NCBI GenBank assembly: GCA_002077045.2
Contig: KZ111147.1
Coordinates: forward strand, 1,619,635 to 1,683,634
Direction: 5' to 3'
From: Rachicladosporium sp. CCFEE 5018
Lineage: Eukaryota > Ascomycota > Dothideomycetes > Cladosporiales > Cladosporiaceae
Length of the DNA stretch: 64,000 nt
Below, piece by piece: positions 9,765 through 20,456 of the stretch. The notes under the pieces are model-generated. The model saw nothing but the letters and a program-made list of their open reading frames with translations, did not search any database and had not been told where the DNA came from. Every line of letters begins with the position of its first letter. Positions within the stretch are counted from its first letter, which is position 1. The position numbers and the translations under genes are program-made.

Positions 9765-11258
9765 ATGGCTCAAAGTCGTTCGACGATGAAGCGAGTCTGC
9801 TTGAGTCTGTCACAGTACCGCAACTACTCTGCTCCGGCTGAGCGATCGATTCCAGCCGCCAAACAAAAGTATGTGCCCACGACCGGTACATACCCGAAAG
9901 GGTTCCTGGCAGGTAGCGCTCACGCTGGCGTAAAGGCGTCAAACACGAAGTACGATGATGTGGCCCTGATCTTTTCCGAGAAGCCCTGCCCAGCAACAGC
10001 CATATTCACGCGAAACCTCTTCAAGGCGGCACCCGTTACGGTGTCAAGGGACTTGCTGGAGCAGCGACGATCAGAGGGTTTCCGAGGCGTCGTGGTCAAC
10101 TCCGGCTGTGCTAATGCTGTCACTGGGATCGAAGGGCGTCAGAACGCCCAGGCTATGTCGACTGCAGCAGATGCCTGTTCTGGTGCCGCCGCTGAGTTTG
10201 TCCCTCAGACGCTCGTCATGAGCACTGGAGTCATCGGCCAGCAGCTGCCAATAGACAAAATCACAAATGCGATACCAAAAGCTTACGCGGCACTTGGATC
10301 TAATCACCAACACTGGATGAATGCGGCTCAGGCTATCTGCACCACTGACACTTTCCCGAAGCTAATCTCACGAACATTCACCCTACCCTCCCATCCCCAG
10401 ACAACCTACAGCATCGCAGGCATGACAAAAGGCGCCGGTATGATCCATCCAAACATGGCCACTTTGCTCGCCATCGTCTGTACAGATGCAGCCATTCTTC
10501 CGGATTCAATGCAGACCATCCTGCGTGAAGCAGCCAACACAACATTCAACAGTATCTCCGTGGATGGCGACACGAGCACCAACGACACCGTAGCCTTCTT
10601 CGCCAACGCCGCCGCAACACCCGAAGGCGTGCAACCCTTAGCTTACCCTGAAATGTACAGTAAGAACGGCCGATTGAAGAAGAAGGATCTCAGGCCGGCC
10701 CCATCCACCGATCCAGACCACATCGCTTTCCAAGCCGCACTGACGGACCTGATGCGAGACCTCGCCAAACTCATCGTGCGTGACGGAGAGGGCGCGACGA
10801 AATTCGTCACAATCCGCGTGCGTTCGGACAAGAACATCATGGTAGCGAAGCGCGCAGCCGTCAGCATTGCCACGAGCTCGCTGGTGAAGACCGCGCTGTA
10901 TGGCAAGGATGCCAATTGGGGACGCATTCTGTGCGCGATCGGGTATGCGCCAATGCTCATGGACTCGCCCGAGATTCCGATGCGCAGCAATCCTATTGGC
11001 TTTGAGCCGGGGAACACGAGCGTGAGCTTCCTACCTACAGATGGTAGTGAGGAGCTGCGGTTGCTTGTACGTGGTGAGCCGGAGAAGGTTGATGAGGCGC
11101 GTGCGAAGCAGATTCTGGAAGCGGAGGACCTGGAAATCCTCGTCAACCTCGATGATCGGCCCGGGCGAATGGGTGATGAGGACCAGCGTGAAGCTGTTTT
11201 CTGGACTTGCGATTTCAGCCATGAATATGTGACTATCAATGGGGATTATCGGACTTGA
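9765..11258 (+). CDS. ARG7: Bifunctional glutamate N-acetyltransferase / N-acetylglutamate synthase (ArgJ), mitochondrial
   Basis: A single exon of 497 residues, the normal size for fungal ArgJ. The enzyme moves the acetyl group from N-acetylornithine to glutamate, closing the acetyl cycle of arginine biosynthesis in the mitochondrial matrix. The first ~30 residues are basic and hydroxylated (MKRVCLSLSQYRNYS), as in a mitochondrial presequence. Family blocks visible are VVNSGCANAVTG, LVMSTGVIGQQLP, KGAGMIHPNMATLLAI and DGDTSTNDTV. The precursor self-cleaves before the catalytic Thr in the MAT-L motif (Ala232/Thr233 here) to give alpha and beta chains. The C-terminus ends HEYVTINGDYRT, a typical ArgJ terminus. 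It may be under general amino-acid control (see upstream region). Confidence 0.96.
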   Translation: MAQSRSTMKRVCLSLSQYRNYSAPAERSIPAAKQKYVPTTGTYPKGFLAGSAHAGVKASNTKYDDVALIFSEKPCPATAIFTRNLFKAAPVTVSRDLLEQRRSEGFRGVVVNSGCANAVTGIEGRQNAQAMSTAADACSGAAAEFVPQTLVMSTGVIGQQLPIDKITNAIPKAYAALGSNHQHWMNAAQAICTTDTFPKLISRTFTLPSHPQTTYSIAGMTKGAGMIHPNMATLLAIVCTDAAILPDSMQTILREAANTTFNSISVDGDTSTNDTVAFFANAAATPEGVQPLAYPEMYSKNGRLKKKDLRPAPSTDPDHIAFQAALTDLMRDLAKLIVRDGEGATKFVTIRVRSDKNIMVAKRAAVSIATSSLVKTALYGKDANWGRILCAIGYAPMLMDSPEIPMRSNPIGFEPGNTSVSFLPTDGSEELRLLVRGEPEKVDEARAKQILEAEDLEILVNLDDRPGRMGDEDQREAVFWTCDFSHEYVTINGDYRT

Positions 11259-11533
11259 TATTGCCCGTACGAAGAAGTGGAGCGCATTGGCAGCTTACCT
11301 GAACTGTCTACAATGGGGAACGTAAGTAAGAGATAGACATATAGCGCCAAGCAACATGCGTCTAGCGCTTGAACGACCTCCAAATGGGAGACATAATGTT
11401 GGGTGGTGAAGCTCGAACGGTATCAACATGACTGGGTATAGTAAAATCCCTCCAATGCAGTCCCAAATCCTGAGCCCCGTCGTGTGATGAAGCAGCCACC
11501 ACATCCCACGTTCCCGCGTCTATCGATTCAATA

Positions 11534-12945
11534 TCAATACTGGCTGACCTGACTTTCACTCAACGCACTTCTCTTGAGTGGCGGAGGTGGAGGCGGCTTC
11601 TTCGCGCGGCTCGGCGGAGGCGGTGGTGGTGGTTTCCGTCCATCTACCCAGCTCTGTCGCCTTTGATTCGAAGGCGCGAAGTCAGACCCATCCGAGTGAT
11701 GCTCACTATGCGAGTCGTCGTCAAAGATGTTCCCTCCACTGATGCCGCCATATTGAGACGCAGGTGCTTGAGTGTTTCGCAGGTTCAGCCTAGCAGCTGA
11801 GATCGAGACGCTATCTGCTGTGGGGACGCGAGAGAGGCGAGTCATGCCACCTGCTGGGCTTACATCGCGTGCGGATGGGCCTTCGAAGTTGGAGTTCGTC
11901 CTGCCGATCGTCGGCCGGGCAGGCATTTGTAGATCGAAGCCGGGTAGTTCGCGACGAGGGGAGTTCTGGCCTGATGGAAGACGCGAGCTGATTCGTGCGG
12001 GTGCCTCGATGACTGGCTCTTCGCTTATACGCGGGAAGCCACCGGCAGTAAACGAGGATGCTGTATTAGAGCGAGACCGTGTACCGCGGCGGGAGAGACC
12101 GTTGACAGGAGAGGCCGTGTCGGATCGTGATGGTGCGGTAGCACTGAGACGCATGTTAGCATCGACATCGTGAGTAGACATCCAAAGCAGAATAACATAC
12201 GCCGGCCATTCCCTCTTGACCTGCAGTAGCACCTCCCGACACCGATCATAGTACGTCAGCTCCGCCTCCAGGAAGCTCGACAAATCCGCAATACTATCCG
12301 CCTCAGCCTCCTTGATATCCAACATCCGCCTGTACACGTCCTCACTACTCTCCTCATACTTCGCCTTCTGACTTCGTAGCTCCTCTTCCGCCCTGAAGTC
12401 CTCCTTCTTCATCTTCTGTACATTGCGCTGCGCTGTATCGTAAGCTAGACGCCGGCTCTCCAGCTTCGCCTTGGCTTTCTGATACTCCTTCATCTGGATC
12501 TGCGAGCGCTCCACAGACTCCAGCCAGCTGGAAGTCGCGTTCGCAACGTAAGTCTCCTGGACACGTGCGAGCCGCTCGTTGGCTCGTCCGAGCTGACCTA
12601 AGCATTGGCCAAACTCAGAGTCCGGCTCGAAGTCGTCGCCATGACTGGCGAGTGTGCTGCCGAAGTAGCCAATTGGCAGCTGCTTCTCTTTGCCCTCCCC
12701 TTGATCGCGGCGGGATAACGATTTGATGTAGGCGTTGGAGCATAGCCCAAGTCGGTCCATACCTGATCTATAGTCAGCAAGCGACTACATGTTTGCAAAG
12801 GACTAGAATACACACCATCATTCCGCAGCGTCATCTCTGTCTCCAATGACCTGAACTCATCGCCCAAATCAGTCTTGCTGCCATCTGCACCCAAGCGTTC
12901 CCGTCCCCATTGCTTGAACCGGTCGAACTTCTTATTGACGTTCAT
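11534..12945 (-). CDS. BAR-domain protein with a proline-rich C-terminal tail
   Basis: Exons in coding order are 12945-12816, 12762-12201 and 12143-11534, giving 433 residues. Residues ~1-230 form a helical, charged BAR-type region (MNVNKKFDRFKQWGRERLG, then RANERLARVQETYVANATSSW and a long coiled segment ending CREVLLQVKREWPA). The C-terminal half is Ser/Arg-rich and disordered, and ends in two polyproline runs before KRSALSESQVSQY, likely SH3-binding. This is the layout of ascomycete endophilin-like BAR adaptors of endocytosis; the exact orthologue is uncertain. The second intron (57 nt) is in frame and stop-free, so its retention would only add 19 residues. It converges with ARG7, 275 bp apart. 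Confidence 0.82.
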
Positions 12946-13477
12946 GTCGGCGCTGCAGTCCGAAGCTGGTAGTGATCACGTATCTCCGTCTCGCTACTAT
13001 GAGTCATGCAAACATGTCCAAACGAGTGTGGCGTTGCAATGTTGCGAGAGTGTTGGGCACAATAAATTGGACTGCATTGAACGTGGTCTGGCTCAACCCC
13101 ATACTTTGAACCCCTCGCTGACAGGGATCATGTGAAACGTCACAACGCTCACGTCAGGGTCAAGCGCCGCGTTTCATGTTCCGCTGTTGCAGTTCACGAT
13201 GTTGAAATACTTTGGCTATGTCTACAAGTAAGGCACGGGAGCGAAGCTGATGTTTGCTTGCGCTGATATCAATTGCGTCGCGCTCGTATGACGATGCTAT
13301 CGTGTCCATGCGAGGATACAAGTGATTTCCTGCTAGAAGACAGAAGCCCTCTTTAAGTCCGTTCAAAGACCGTCACGCTGGATACACTCACGATTCTTCG
13401 AGCTCTTCTAACAGCAGCCAGACTTGCGACTTCCCCAGTGGACCTCAACTTTCCAGCGCGAACCTAGCAGATCTCTT
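12946..13477. other. Intergenic region
   Basis: This 532-bp stretch lies between the BAR-protein start and the 3' end of the next minus-strand gene. Only short out-of-context frames are present. Confidence 0.5.
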
Positions 13478-13996
13478 CTACTTCATTGCCTTCACCTCCT
13501 TGTCACAGTACGCTTGTGCACTCCATTTGGACATCCGACCGCGGCGATATTTGACCCCGAACCGATGCTCCAGCTTTTTGGTCTTGCGCTGGAATGAAGT
13601 GATGCACCAAGCCTTGGCCTTACGCAGTCTGCCTGTCGCCTTCGCCGCAGATCGCAAGTCGCCAAAAGTATGTCCGTCGCGGCGACCAGCGAGCTCGAGA
13701 TCGATAGCAGCCTTCTTGGCCATGGCGTATTCTGGCGGATCGCCGTCGCGCTTCGAATTGGCTTCGTGTTCCCTAACCAGCGCTCTCAAGTCGGGCGGAG
13801 CTGGCGCAGAGGGACTGTAGTCAGATGAGCTGTCGTCTGGAGACGTCGCGATTGTTGGTGTCGGGCTGACGCTGGGAGTCGACAGATTCGCGATTGGAAG
13901 CAAGTGTTCTGCGGAGGGTGGCAGCGCTGACAGATCTCGGTCCAGCTGCATTCGGGGCAGAGTTGCTCGATGCGGAGGACGAGCATGAGAGCTCAA
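13478..13996 (-). CDS. Small basic hypothetical protein
   Basis: An intronless frame of 172 residues; family not recognised. The N-terminal 75 residues are Pro/Ser/Thr-rich and disordered. Residues ~75-172 are charged and probably helical, with two Trp, two Cys and a strongly basic end (KTKKLEHRFGVKYRRGRMSK...KEVKAMK). There is no signal peptide or membrane segment. Overlapping frames on the same strand (for example one at 13821-14153) could supply an upstream exon, so the start is unsure. It lies just downstream of the alpha/beta hydrolase, on the same strand. It could be a nucleic-acid-binding or orphan protein. Coding status is supported only by frame length and composition. Confidence 0.42.
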   Translation of the reverse strand: MSSHARPPHRATLPRMQLDRDLSALPPSAEHLLPIANLSTPSVSPTPTIATSPDDSSSDYSPSAPAPPDLRALVREHEANSKRDGDPPEYAMAKKAAIDLELAGRRDGHTFGDLRSAAKATGRLRKAKAWCITSFQRKTKKLEHRFGVKYRRGRMSKWSAQAYCDKEVKAMK

Positions 13997-14246
13997 CCGA
14001 CACTACGACGCGAGACCACGTCCTTTTCATCGCATCTCTGAGCAAGTGAGAGGTGCTTGTCACGTCCGTCGGTGTACTCGTGAATTCCATCGTCTTCGGG
14101 AAGCTTCTTGGTATTGCGGACAGTTGAGCCGCAGGTGCAGGAGATCCCCCCATTTACGTCGATGCGGATGCCCACAGCAGCGATGTCAGCGGTGTAGACG
14201 AGTATCCTCACGCGTGTTGCGCAACAGTAGTTCGTTCAAACGACCA

Positions 14247-15350
14247 CTAGTCATGCAGTATTTGCTGCGCCATAGTCGCCACGATTTCCCTCCTGCACCC
14301 AATCACGAGACTCAGGTGCGCTTCATCCCTTGTGATCAGCCTCGCAGACCCACCGATCGCATCGCGGATTGCTTGGCCGACAGCTGGGCTCAGACTTGCG
14401 TCCCTTTTCCCGTACCACAGAGTGATCGGCAAGGTCGGTCTGATTGCATCCAATGTGAAGCCTGGATCACTTGCGCAGATGACTGCTCTCTCTATCATGT
14501 GATCTTCAATACTATGATTTTCACGTATTGCCTCGTATACGCAGGCGAGGAATTCATCGTCCCGCATGAGTGCAAGATCCTTTGCGTCAGGGCCGACGAA
14601 GCGGAGGTACCATGCACTCATGCGGGCCTTGCTCATGTTGGTGTAGTCTTCTAGGGATTGAGCTTTGAGCTGCTCCAGTTCCCTGGAGTAGGCCCAGCGG
14701 GGTATAGCGGGGAGGAGCTTGAATGCGCTGAAGACAGTGTAGGTCGTCCAGTTGGAGTACGCCATTGTCAAGTGGAATGGGCCCATGCCGGCAACGATGG
14801 CGACGCTTTTGAGCTCGGAAGCAGGCAAGGCGTAGGCACAGGCCTGAGCGTAAATGCCACCGCCACTGACTCCCATCACGCCATAAGTGGCTGCGCTCAA
14901 ATGCTGCGCTAAGAAGCGAATGTCTTCCGCATGATTCAGAACAGTGCGGTCACCATGCTGGTCGCTTAGACCAATGCCAGGGCGGTCGACGGCAACGAGC
15001 CGAATGCTCTGTGCGAGACAGGCATCATGGAACCACGCACCTGTCAGGCGACTGTCACCGAGGCCATGTAGGTAGAATACCGTTGGGCCAGACTCGGCTC
15101 CGAAAGTCGCGAAGCCGAGTGAGCGGCCCCCAGGGAGAGAGAACTTCTGGTGGCTAGACGATCTGTGGATAACGTCGATGCAGGCTTTGAAGTCGCACCA
15201 GGCCGGATTTTGCGTTGAACCTGCATTGGAAGTTTCGATTGCAGATGAGCTCGGGAAGATTGCCGAAGTCTCAAGTGGTTTGGCTTCTGCATTGATCGAA
15301 GCCATGAGAGTCGTGCTGAAACCAGAATTAATGGTCTGAATGCGACGCAA
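14247..15350 (-). CDS. Alpha/beta hydrolase
   Basis: A single exon of 367 residues with the alpha/beta hydrolase layout: oxyanion-region motif YLHGLGDSRL, strand-loop VAVDRPGIGLSD, nucleophile elbow GVSGGG, acid ITLWYGKRDASLS and base RDEAHLSL near the C-terminus. The HG and DRPGxGxSD motifs place it with the epoxide-hydrolase/haloperoxidase-like esterases rather than lipases. There is no convincing signal peptide. The first ~70 residues are variable; a Met at residue 12 (MASINAEAK) is an alternative start. The substrate cannot be told from sequence. It diverges from AIM24, 401 bp apart. Confidence 0.85.
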   Translation of the reverse strand: MRRIQTINSGFSTTLMASINAEAKPLETSAIFPSSSAIETSNAGSTQNPAWCDFKACIDVIHRSSSHQKFSLPGGRSLGFATFGAESGPTVFYLHGLGDSRLTGAWFHDACLAQSIRLVAVDRPGIGLSDQHGDRTVLNHAEDIRFLAQHLSAATYGVMGVSGGGIYAQACAYALPASELKSVAIVAGMGPFHLTMAYSNWTTYTVFSAFKLLPAIPRWAYSRELEQLKAQSLEDYTNMSKARMSAWYLRFVGPDAKDLALMRDDEFLACVYEAIRENHSIEDHMIERAVICASDPGFTLDAIRPTLPITLWYGKRDASLSPAVGQAIRDAIGGSARLITRDEAHLSLVIGCRREIVATMAQQILHD

Positions 15351-15751
15351 TGTGGCTGATCGTGCAATGTCAGTCGCAGCAGTAGAGTAGAGAAGTGGAG
15401 GAGGGGACGAATTGAATGCGAGCGAGACGGGAGATGTGGTATACGCGAGGAAGTAAATTGCTGCCTACATGATCCTGGCGAGGGGGCTTGCCGTGTGTGC
15501 ACGGGACGGGCGACATCGAAAGCGAGTCTATGGGTAGAAGACTTGGTGGCCGCACGACTGGACAACAGTGATGAGTACCGACTTCTGCAGTCCCGGCAAT
15601 GTATGATGGACTCTTCCAAGCATGAACGGTGGTACCAAGATGTGAGGTCCATCTGCAACTGCTCTCCAAACGTAGTCCCGAGGTAAACCCGCGCGTACCA
15701 AAAGAGCTCTACGCGACCTCATCGTGAGCTTGGTGAGAGGAGGCATACACA
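15351..15751. other. Divergent intergenic region (hydrolase / AIM24)
   Basis: A 401-bp shared promoter region. No element recognised. Confidence 0.5.
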
Positions 15752-17021
15752 ATGCGGCATCGCATACTGCAGCCCGCATGCGCATCATGCCGGCATACAC
15801 TAAGGCGCAGTAATGTCCCATCTCGCCGCTTGGTCCATATCAGCCCAACACCCTCCTGCACCGAGCCATCGCAGAGCTTAAGCCCGGCCAGTGCCAGCAG
15901 CGCGAGCACAACAGGCGCCGGTATGACTGTGACATTCTGCCGGATTGGGCTTCATGACTAACAAGACTTAGATGCACGCTTCGAAGTGCTAAGCAGCCCA
16001 TTCTCCCTCCTCTCAGCCTCCATCTCCGCCTCCCAGAACCTGTACGCACGGAAAGGCACGTTGGTGGGCTTTAATGGCAAGCCCGAAGATGCCGTCTCTA
16101 CACTGTCACTACTTGGTCCCTTCCGAAGAGCCTTCCTCGGTGTACCGTTCGTGTACCAGAAAGTCACATCGAATACGCCCTACACAGCCCTAATCGCGAC
16201 GCGATCAGCTATCACGTCCATGGTGGTGGTACATCTCGACGGACGGCTGGACTGGATCATAGCGCAGCGGAATGCATTATTGGCGTGGACGGGACATACG
16301 TTAAGTCTGTCGCCGAGGGTGAACACGAAAATGGTGAGCTGCAGTCACTCCACGCAACGCAGACAGAAGACTAACGGACCAAGAGTCTAGCACACTGGGG
16401 TAATACACACGTCACTGGACGAGGCTTACTCGCTCTGAGTGGTCGAGGACAGATCCATCAAGTCACACTGAAGACTGGTGAGGAGTATGTCTTACATCCC
16501 AGCAATGTGGTGGCGTACAGCCAGATGCCAAATGCGCCGCAGCCGTATCGCTTCAAGGCGAATTTGCTGAGGCTGCAGATCCCGAAGACCGCATGGTTCT
16601 CAGAGTCGCGGTTCTGGCGAACGATGCGGGAGACGACTATCTGGAGGTTCCTGAGCAATACTGCGTATGCTGTACGGACAACGGCTCGGCGAACAATATG
16701 GGGCGACCGGGTAGGTTTGACGAAGCCATACTATGAGCGCATATCACTGATCGTACACAGCTCTTCCTCCACTTCCGCGGTCCAGTCACAATCCTAATAC
16801 AGTCCCGCGGCGGCGCCCTGCGTGACGTGCTAACCGCCCGAGACGTGAACGAGATCGCCGACAGTCCAGCCGGCATTGTGCCTCCGGCAAAGTCATTGAC
16901 ATCTGCTGCCGAAGCTGGCGCCTCTCCCTTGGGAGGCACGCCGGCAACCAATCTGAAGTCAACGAGCATGAGCTTCGCCACCGTGCGGAGCGGCAAGGTC
17001 GATTGGGAGAAGACGCCGTAG
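15752..17021 (+). CDS. AIM24: AIM24 mitochondrial inner-membrane protein
   Basis: Exons are 15752-15920, 15972-16333, 16384-16710 and 16761-17021, giving 372 residues. Exon 1 encodes a basic, Cys/Ser-rich presequence (MRHRILQPACASCRHTLRRS). The rest follows the Aim24 family closely: DARFEVLSSPFSLLSASISA, VVHLDGRLDWIIAQRNALLA, LAHWGNTHVTGRG, EEYVLHPSNVVAYSQMP and TARDVNEIADSPAG. In yeast Aim24 works with MICOS in cristae organisation. The first acceptor could lie six bases upstream (adding Asp-Leu); I chose the TAG acceptor. The third exon uses an AAG acceptor (accaag), which is less usual but required by the frame and family. Shadow frames exist because introns are only ~50 nt. Confidence 0.92.
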
Positions 17022-17528
17022 CCTAATCGTAGTGGCTGAGAAGTGTACTGATAGCAGTGGAGCAGACACATGTACAACAGTCACACACATGGAATCCAGA
17101 TCATGCACTCAGTGTGCACTTATGAACAGATCTTTCTCTCCAACGATCTTCACCGCCATGCGCCTTTCCGAGCAAATTTCGGTGGTAGCTGCACGCACTC
17201 ATGTAGCACACTTTATATACTGTGCTTAGAGGGGTTCAGACAAGGAAGTAGCCGGACCACACAAGCCAGTGGAGCAGATGTCGCAGAGGGCGACCCTTCC
17301 CTTTTGCATGTTTTTTTGCTTGATCACCGGGTTCGCATCTCACGATGTTGTCCTCAATTCTCTCACTTCATTGCAGAAGTATGAACATTTGGTATGACAA
17401 GATGAGAGAGGTTCTCGGTTCCGCACTACGAGGACTGACCAAAGGCGATCTCGCGATTTTGCAGGTCCTTTTGTCATCTCCCGTCACTCCTCACTATATG
17501 TCCTTCCTCTATCTCCTTCAACCTCTCC
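17022..17528. other. Convergent intergenic region
   Basis: This 507-bp stretch lies between the 3' ends of AIM24 and the CE5 gene. It includes a T-rich run near 17309. Nothing else is seen. Confidence 0.5.
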
Positions 17529-18340
17529 TCAGCTTTCCCCAGCCAGTTCGGCGACGAACGCCACCGCCACGTCCGCCCAAGTCGCTACCTCCACCCTATG
17601 AATGTCTCCCGCAACATCAGCGTTCACTCCGGGCGTGATCACACCACTGCATAAATAATAATCACTCTCGGTGCAGTAGCTCCCGTAATTCCCACCACAT
17701 TCACTCAGCAATTTCTGCGACGCAGGATTTAGCCGCCGCGAAAAGACGCCGTCGTGCGTGCTCTTACCGGCGGAGTAGGAAGAGTGGGTGACGAAGGAGC
17801 GGTCGCCGAAACCGACGGCTGTAGTGACTGGGTGGGACGTAAGCATTGGAACATGTCATGAGAGTCAATACGTGGAGGACCTCCACTGTACTTCGTGTAT
17901 TCCGCATCGAGAGGCGTGTTCAACAGCCCGCCAGCAAGGACTTCGGAAACCACTTGACCACCCTGACCACAACCCAGCAGGACGATACGACTCGCGCTCC
18001 TACACGAATCGACATAATCCGTCACAAGGCTCTTCATAGTCGCGAGTCCTTCCCCCGGACTCTCTGGGTAGTACTGGCTTGGATCGAAGACCGAGAGATC
18101 AAGTGTCGTAGGGTATATTGTAGCCGGGTAATCCAGGGCTACTGGGATGGATTTTGGGACTTTGGCCTTCAGCGCACTGGAGACCTGGCTTAGTTTCCCT
18201 TCGCCTGGCGCTTCCGTCGAGCCGCGCGCGGAGATGATGTAGAGGCCTTTGACGCAGGTGGGGGCGCGGGGGAGAAGGGATGAGGCGGATGTCAGAGAAG
18301 AGAGCACATGGAGAGGGGGCAGGAACTGGGTGGTATGCAT
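17529..18340 (-). CDS. Secreted CE5 (cutinase / acetylxylan esterase) family protein lacking the catalytic serine
   Basis: Exons are 18340-17872 and 17827-17529 (44-nt intron, CCAC|gtattg...cccag), giving 255 residues. The start MHTTQFLPPLHV gives a plausible signal peptide; an upstream in-frame Met at 18466 would mask it. Family blocks are CVKGLYIISARGSTEAPGEG near the N-terminus, a nucleophile-elbow region VLLGCGQGGQVVSEVL, GFGDRSF after the splice, and the Asp/His region YCTESDYYLC (Asp212) and DIHRVE (His233). The elbow should read G-x-S-x-G; here it is G-C-G-Q-G, so the serine (residue 125, codon at 17966-17968) is Gly. The other triad residues and the cysteines look intact. Either this is a non-catalytic secreted carbohydrate- or cutin-binding relative, or an early pseudogene. 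It is the downstream same-strand neighbour of the HET-S-like gene. Confidence 0.82.
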
Positions 18341-18943
18341 GATGTTTCTGAGTGAGACGACCTGCTCAGCGGGTATTGGGAAACAGCTGACTTGCGGCGG
18401 TGTGCAATACACTTGTTTCCGAGGGTTGCTACTCGGGCTACTTACGGTTGTCACATTCGACGGCACGAGACCACCTCAGCAAGCCGCCGACGAAGCGGCC
18501 AAGCACTCGTGTCATCGGCGGTCGGTTCGTCTCTTTGTCGATGTGAGCCTCGGGACCTGATGGCCCATCGGCATACTCGAGACTCTCCGCGCTAGCAGCT
18601 GCCCTTGTGTCACAACAGGGACAAGGCGTCTGGGGACGAAGGCTTGGACGCAGCTCTGACGTTCATGCGTGATCAGGATCGTGGAGCTGGAAGCTGGAGA
18701 CCGCCAGTGTTTTCCCTGGTAAGAATACCACCGCCGGTCGCATTGGGTCAGAAAAAGATGGTTGTCCTCGATAGGAAGAGCAGTGCGACGGGGCAAAGTC
18801 ATTGTCCGAGCGCAGATATGATTCCGAACGGCTAACATGGCACAGTATCGGATTCGGCGGTCCGGTGGAGCAAAATGGTCGACGTACTGCGCGCCGGAGA
18901 GTCGCTGCCAAAGCGTTGAGCTAATATCTGGCTGTCGATGCCA
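18341..18943. other. Intergenic region
   Basis: This 603-bp stretch lies between the CE5 start and the 3' end of the HET-S-like gene. It has only small unsupported frames on both strands. Confidence 0.5.
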
Positions 18944-19828
18944 CTACTTCGCGTACCCAAAGCTGTGTCCGATATGTGAATTCGCACTGCCCTTCACACT
19001 AAGGCTGCCGATGCTGATACTGCTGCCACCGTCGTGTGGTTGATTTGGCGCGTACTTATTCCCCATATGAACTATGCCGTCGCCGTCAATACTGACGTCT
19101 CGGATGTCGAGCCCACGCAGCTTCTCTACACTCTTGACGGCCGCCGTGAAACATGGATCGGTGTTTTCGAGCAGCGCGGGCAGGAGTTCCAAGGTGGTTT
19201 TGTCCAGCGTCGCGACTTCGTCTCTGGCTAGCTGATCCTCGCGCTGCGTCATCTCGGGATCGATGTCTGGGAAGAGCTTCTCGAGCTCTGTGACTAGCCC
19301 CGAGACTTCATCTACGAGGGCTTTGAGATTCTTCTTCTGGTAGAGAGCCCATCTCGTTCGGTTGTGGGCCCCACTTACGACATTCAGTGCTTCGGTGTAC
19401 CCATGCTTGATTTTGGTCAGGGCTTTACTGGCGGTGATGTGCTCTTTGGAGGCAAGGTGCAGCTCTGCGCTCGGATCGAGGACTTCAGTGTCGGTCTCGG
19501 TGCTGGCGCTTGCATTACGAGTTGCGCGTTTCTTGAAGGAGCCAGAATCTTTCTCGGCCCGTTCGAACTTCTCTTTGATCTCTTCGAGTAGGTCTTTCGC
19601 GAACTCGACGTCTTCTGACTTGTATGCTGAGAGCTTGGCCTGCAAGGCTTCGGTATTCGTGATGTCTACTGCCTTACCCCAGCGCAGTAGATGGATGTGA
19701 GCAGCTTCCAATCTAATAGCACAGGTGGCATAGTCGGACTTGAAGTTGCGGCCGAGCTGGATGAGCTCGAAGTAGTTGACACATGTAAGAAAGAGGCCCG
19801 GTACGCTCAAGGCTGTGAGGCCCGACAT
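18944..19828 (-). CDS. HET-S-like HeLo-domain protein with two C-terminal amyloid pseudo-repeats
   Basis: I start this single-exon gene at the Met at 19828 (MSGLTALSVPGLF), giving 294 residues, close to the length of Podospora HET-S. A frame extension to 19897 adds 23 residues that do not fit the family. Residues 1-~225 match the HeLo domain: short hydrophobic N-terminus, then FELIQLGRNF and RLEAAHIHLLRWGKAV, and a helical charged body. The last ~58 residues lose helix character and contain two related Gly/Ser/Val segments, about residues 244-259 (VSIDGDGIVHMGNKY) and 274-292 (SLSVKGSANSHIGHSFGY). Their spacing and pattern resemble the two pseudo-repeats of the HET-s beta-solenoid amyloid. 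In known systems the amyloid part is templated by an NLR receptor and the HeLo domain then permeabilises membranes, causing incompatibility cell death. No NLR gene lies in this window. Confidence 0.85.
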   Translation of the reverse strand: MSGLTALSVPGLFLTCVNYFELIQLGRNFKSDYATCAIRLEAAHIHLLRWGKAVDITNTEALQAKLSAYKSEDVEFAKDLLEEIKEKFERAEKDSGSFKKRATRNASASTETDTEVLDPSAELHLASKEHITASKALTKIKHGYTEALNVVSGAHNRTRWALYQKKNLKALVDEVSGLVTELEKLFPDIDPEMTQREDQLARDEVATLDKTTLELLPALLENTDPCFTAAVKSVEKLRGLDIRDVSIDGDGIVHMGNKYAPNQPHDGGSSISIGSLSVKGSANSHIGHSFGYAK

Positions 19829-20456
19829 CGCGACGGCAAGATGCAGAGAGGACAGATGAAGTGAGATGAGGAGTTGGAGAGAAATCTGATGTACCATAGC
19901 TGTTCATGATGGGCTGCCGGTGAGGCTGTGATCGAGGCCGGCCAGCTGCGTACCTCCCATGCAGCCACCCACTCGCAGGCCGCAGGAGAGCATGATCGGA
20001 ATTGTCTTGTGTGTCTGCGCAATGCTGATGCTGCTGGCTGGCCATCGTAAGTCTGCAAAGCTGTCCACGATAGATGCAATGACTCATTCGAATGCGTGGA
20101 ATGTATTACGACGCAACAGGGGAGAGGTCGTGGAGTCCAATCCGCCAAGACTCATCCACCCAGTGCACTGCTGACGACGTCACCAGTCTTGGGCAGCAGC
20201 CGGTGCGGGCTGAGGCTTCCTGCCACACGCTGCGGGCGCGTGCCTTCCGGCGCTTCATCCCACTATCGATACGTAGAAGTCGCATCCCGCCCGCCGCTGC
20301 TCCCGTCACACCACACTCGCAGTCACAAGCCAGCGCATCTTCCCGCAGTCGCATCTCAGCACCTGCCAGTCTTGCTGAGCCACTGTGTAAGGCTCTTCAC
20401 ATCGACATTCACTTGAGGAGGATACTGGCCACAACCACGACCATCACATCGCTATC
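19829..20456. other. Divergent intergenic region
   Basis: This 628-bp stretch lies between the HET-S-like start and the DUF3824 gene start and probably holds both promoters. A long frame begins upstream of 20457 in another phase but has no family features. Confidence 0.5.
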
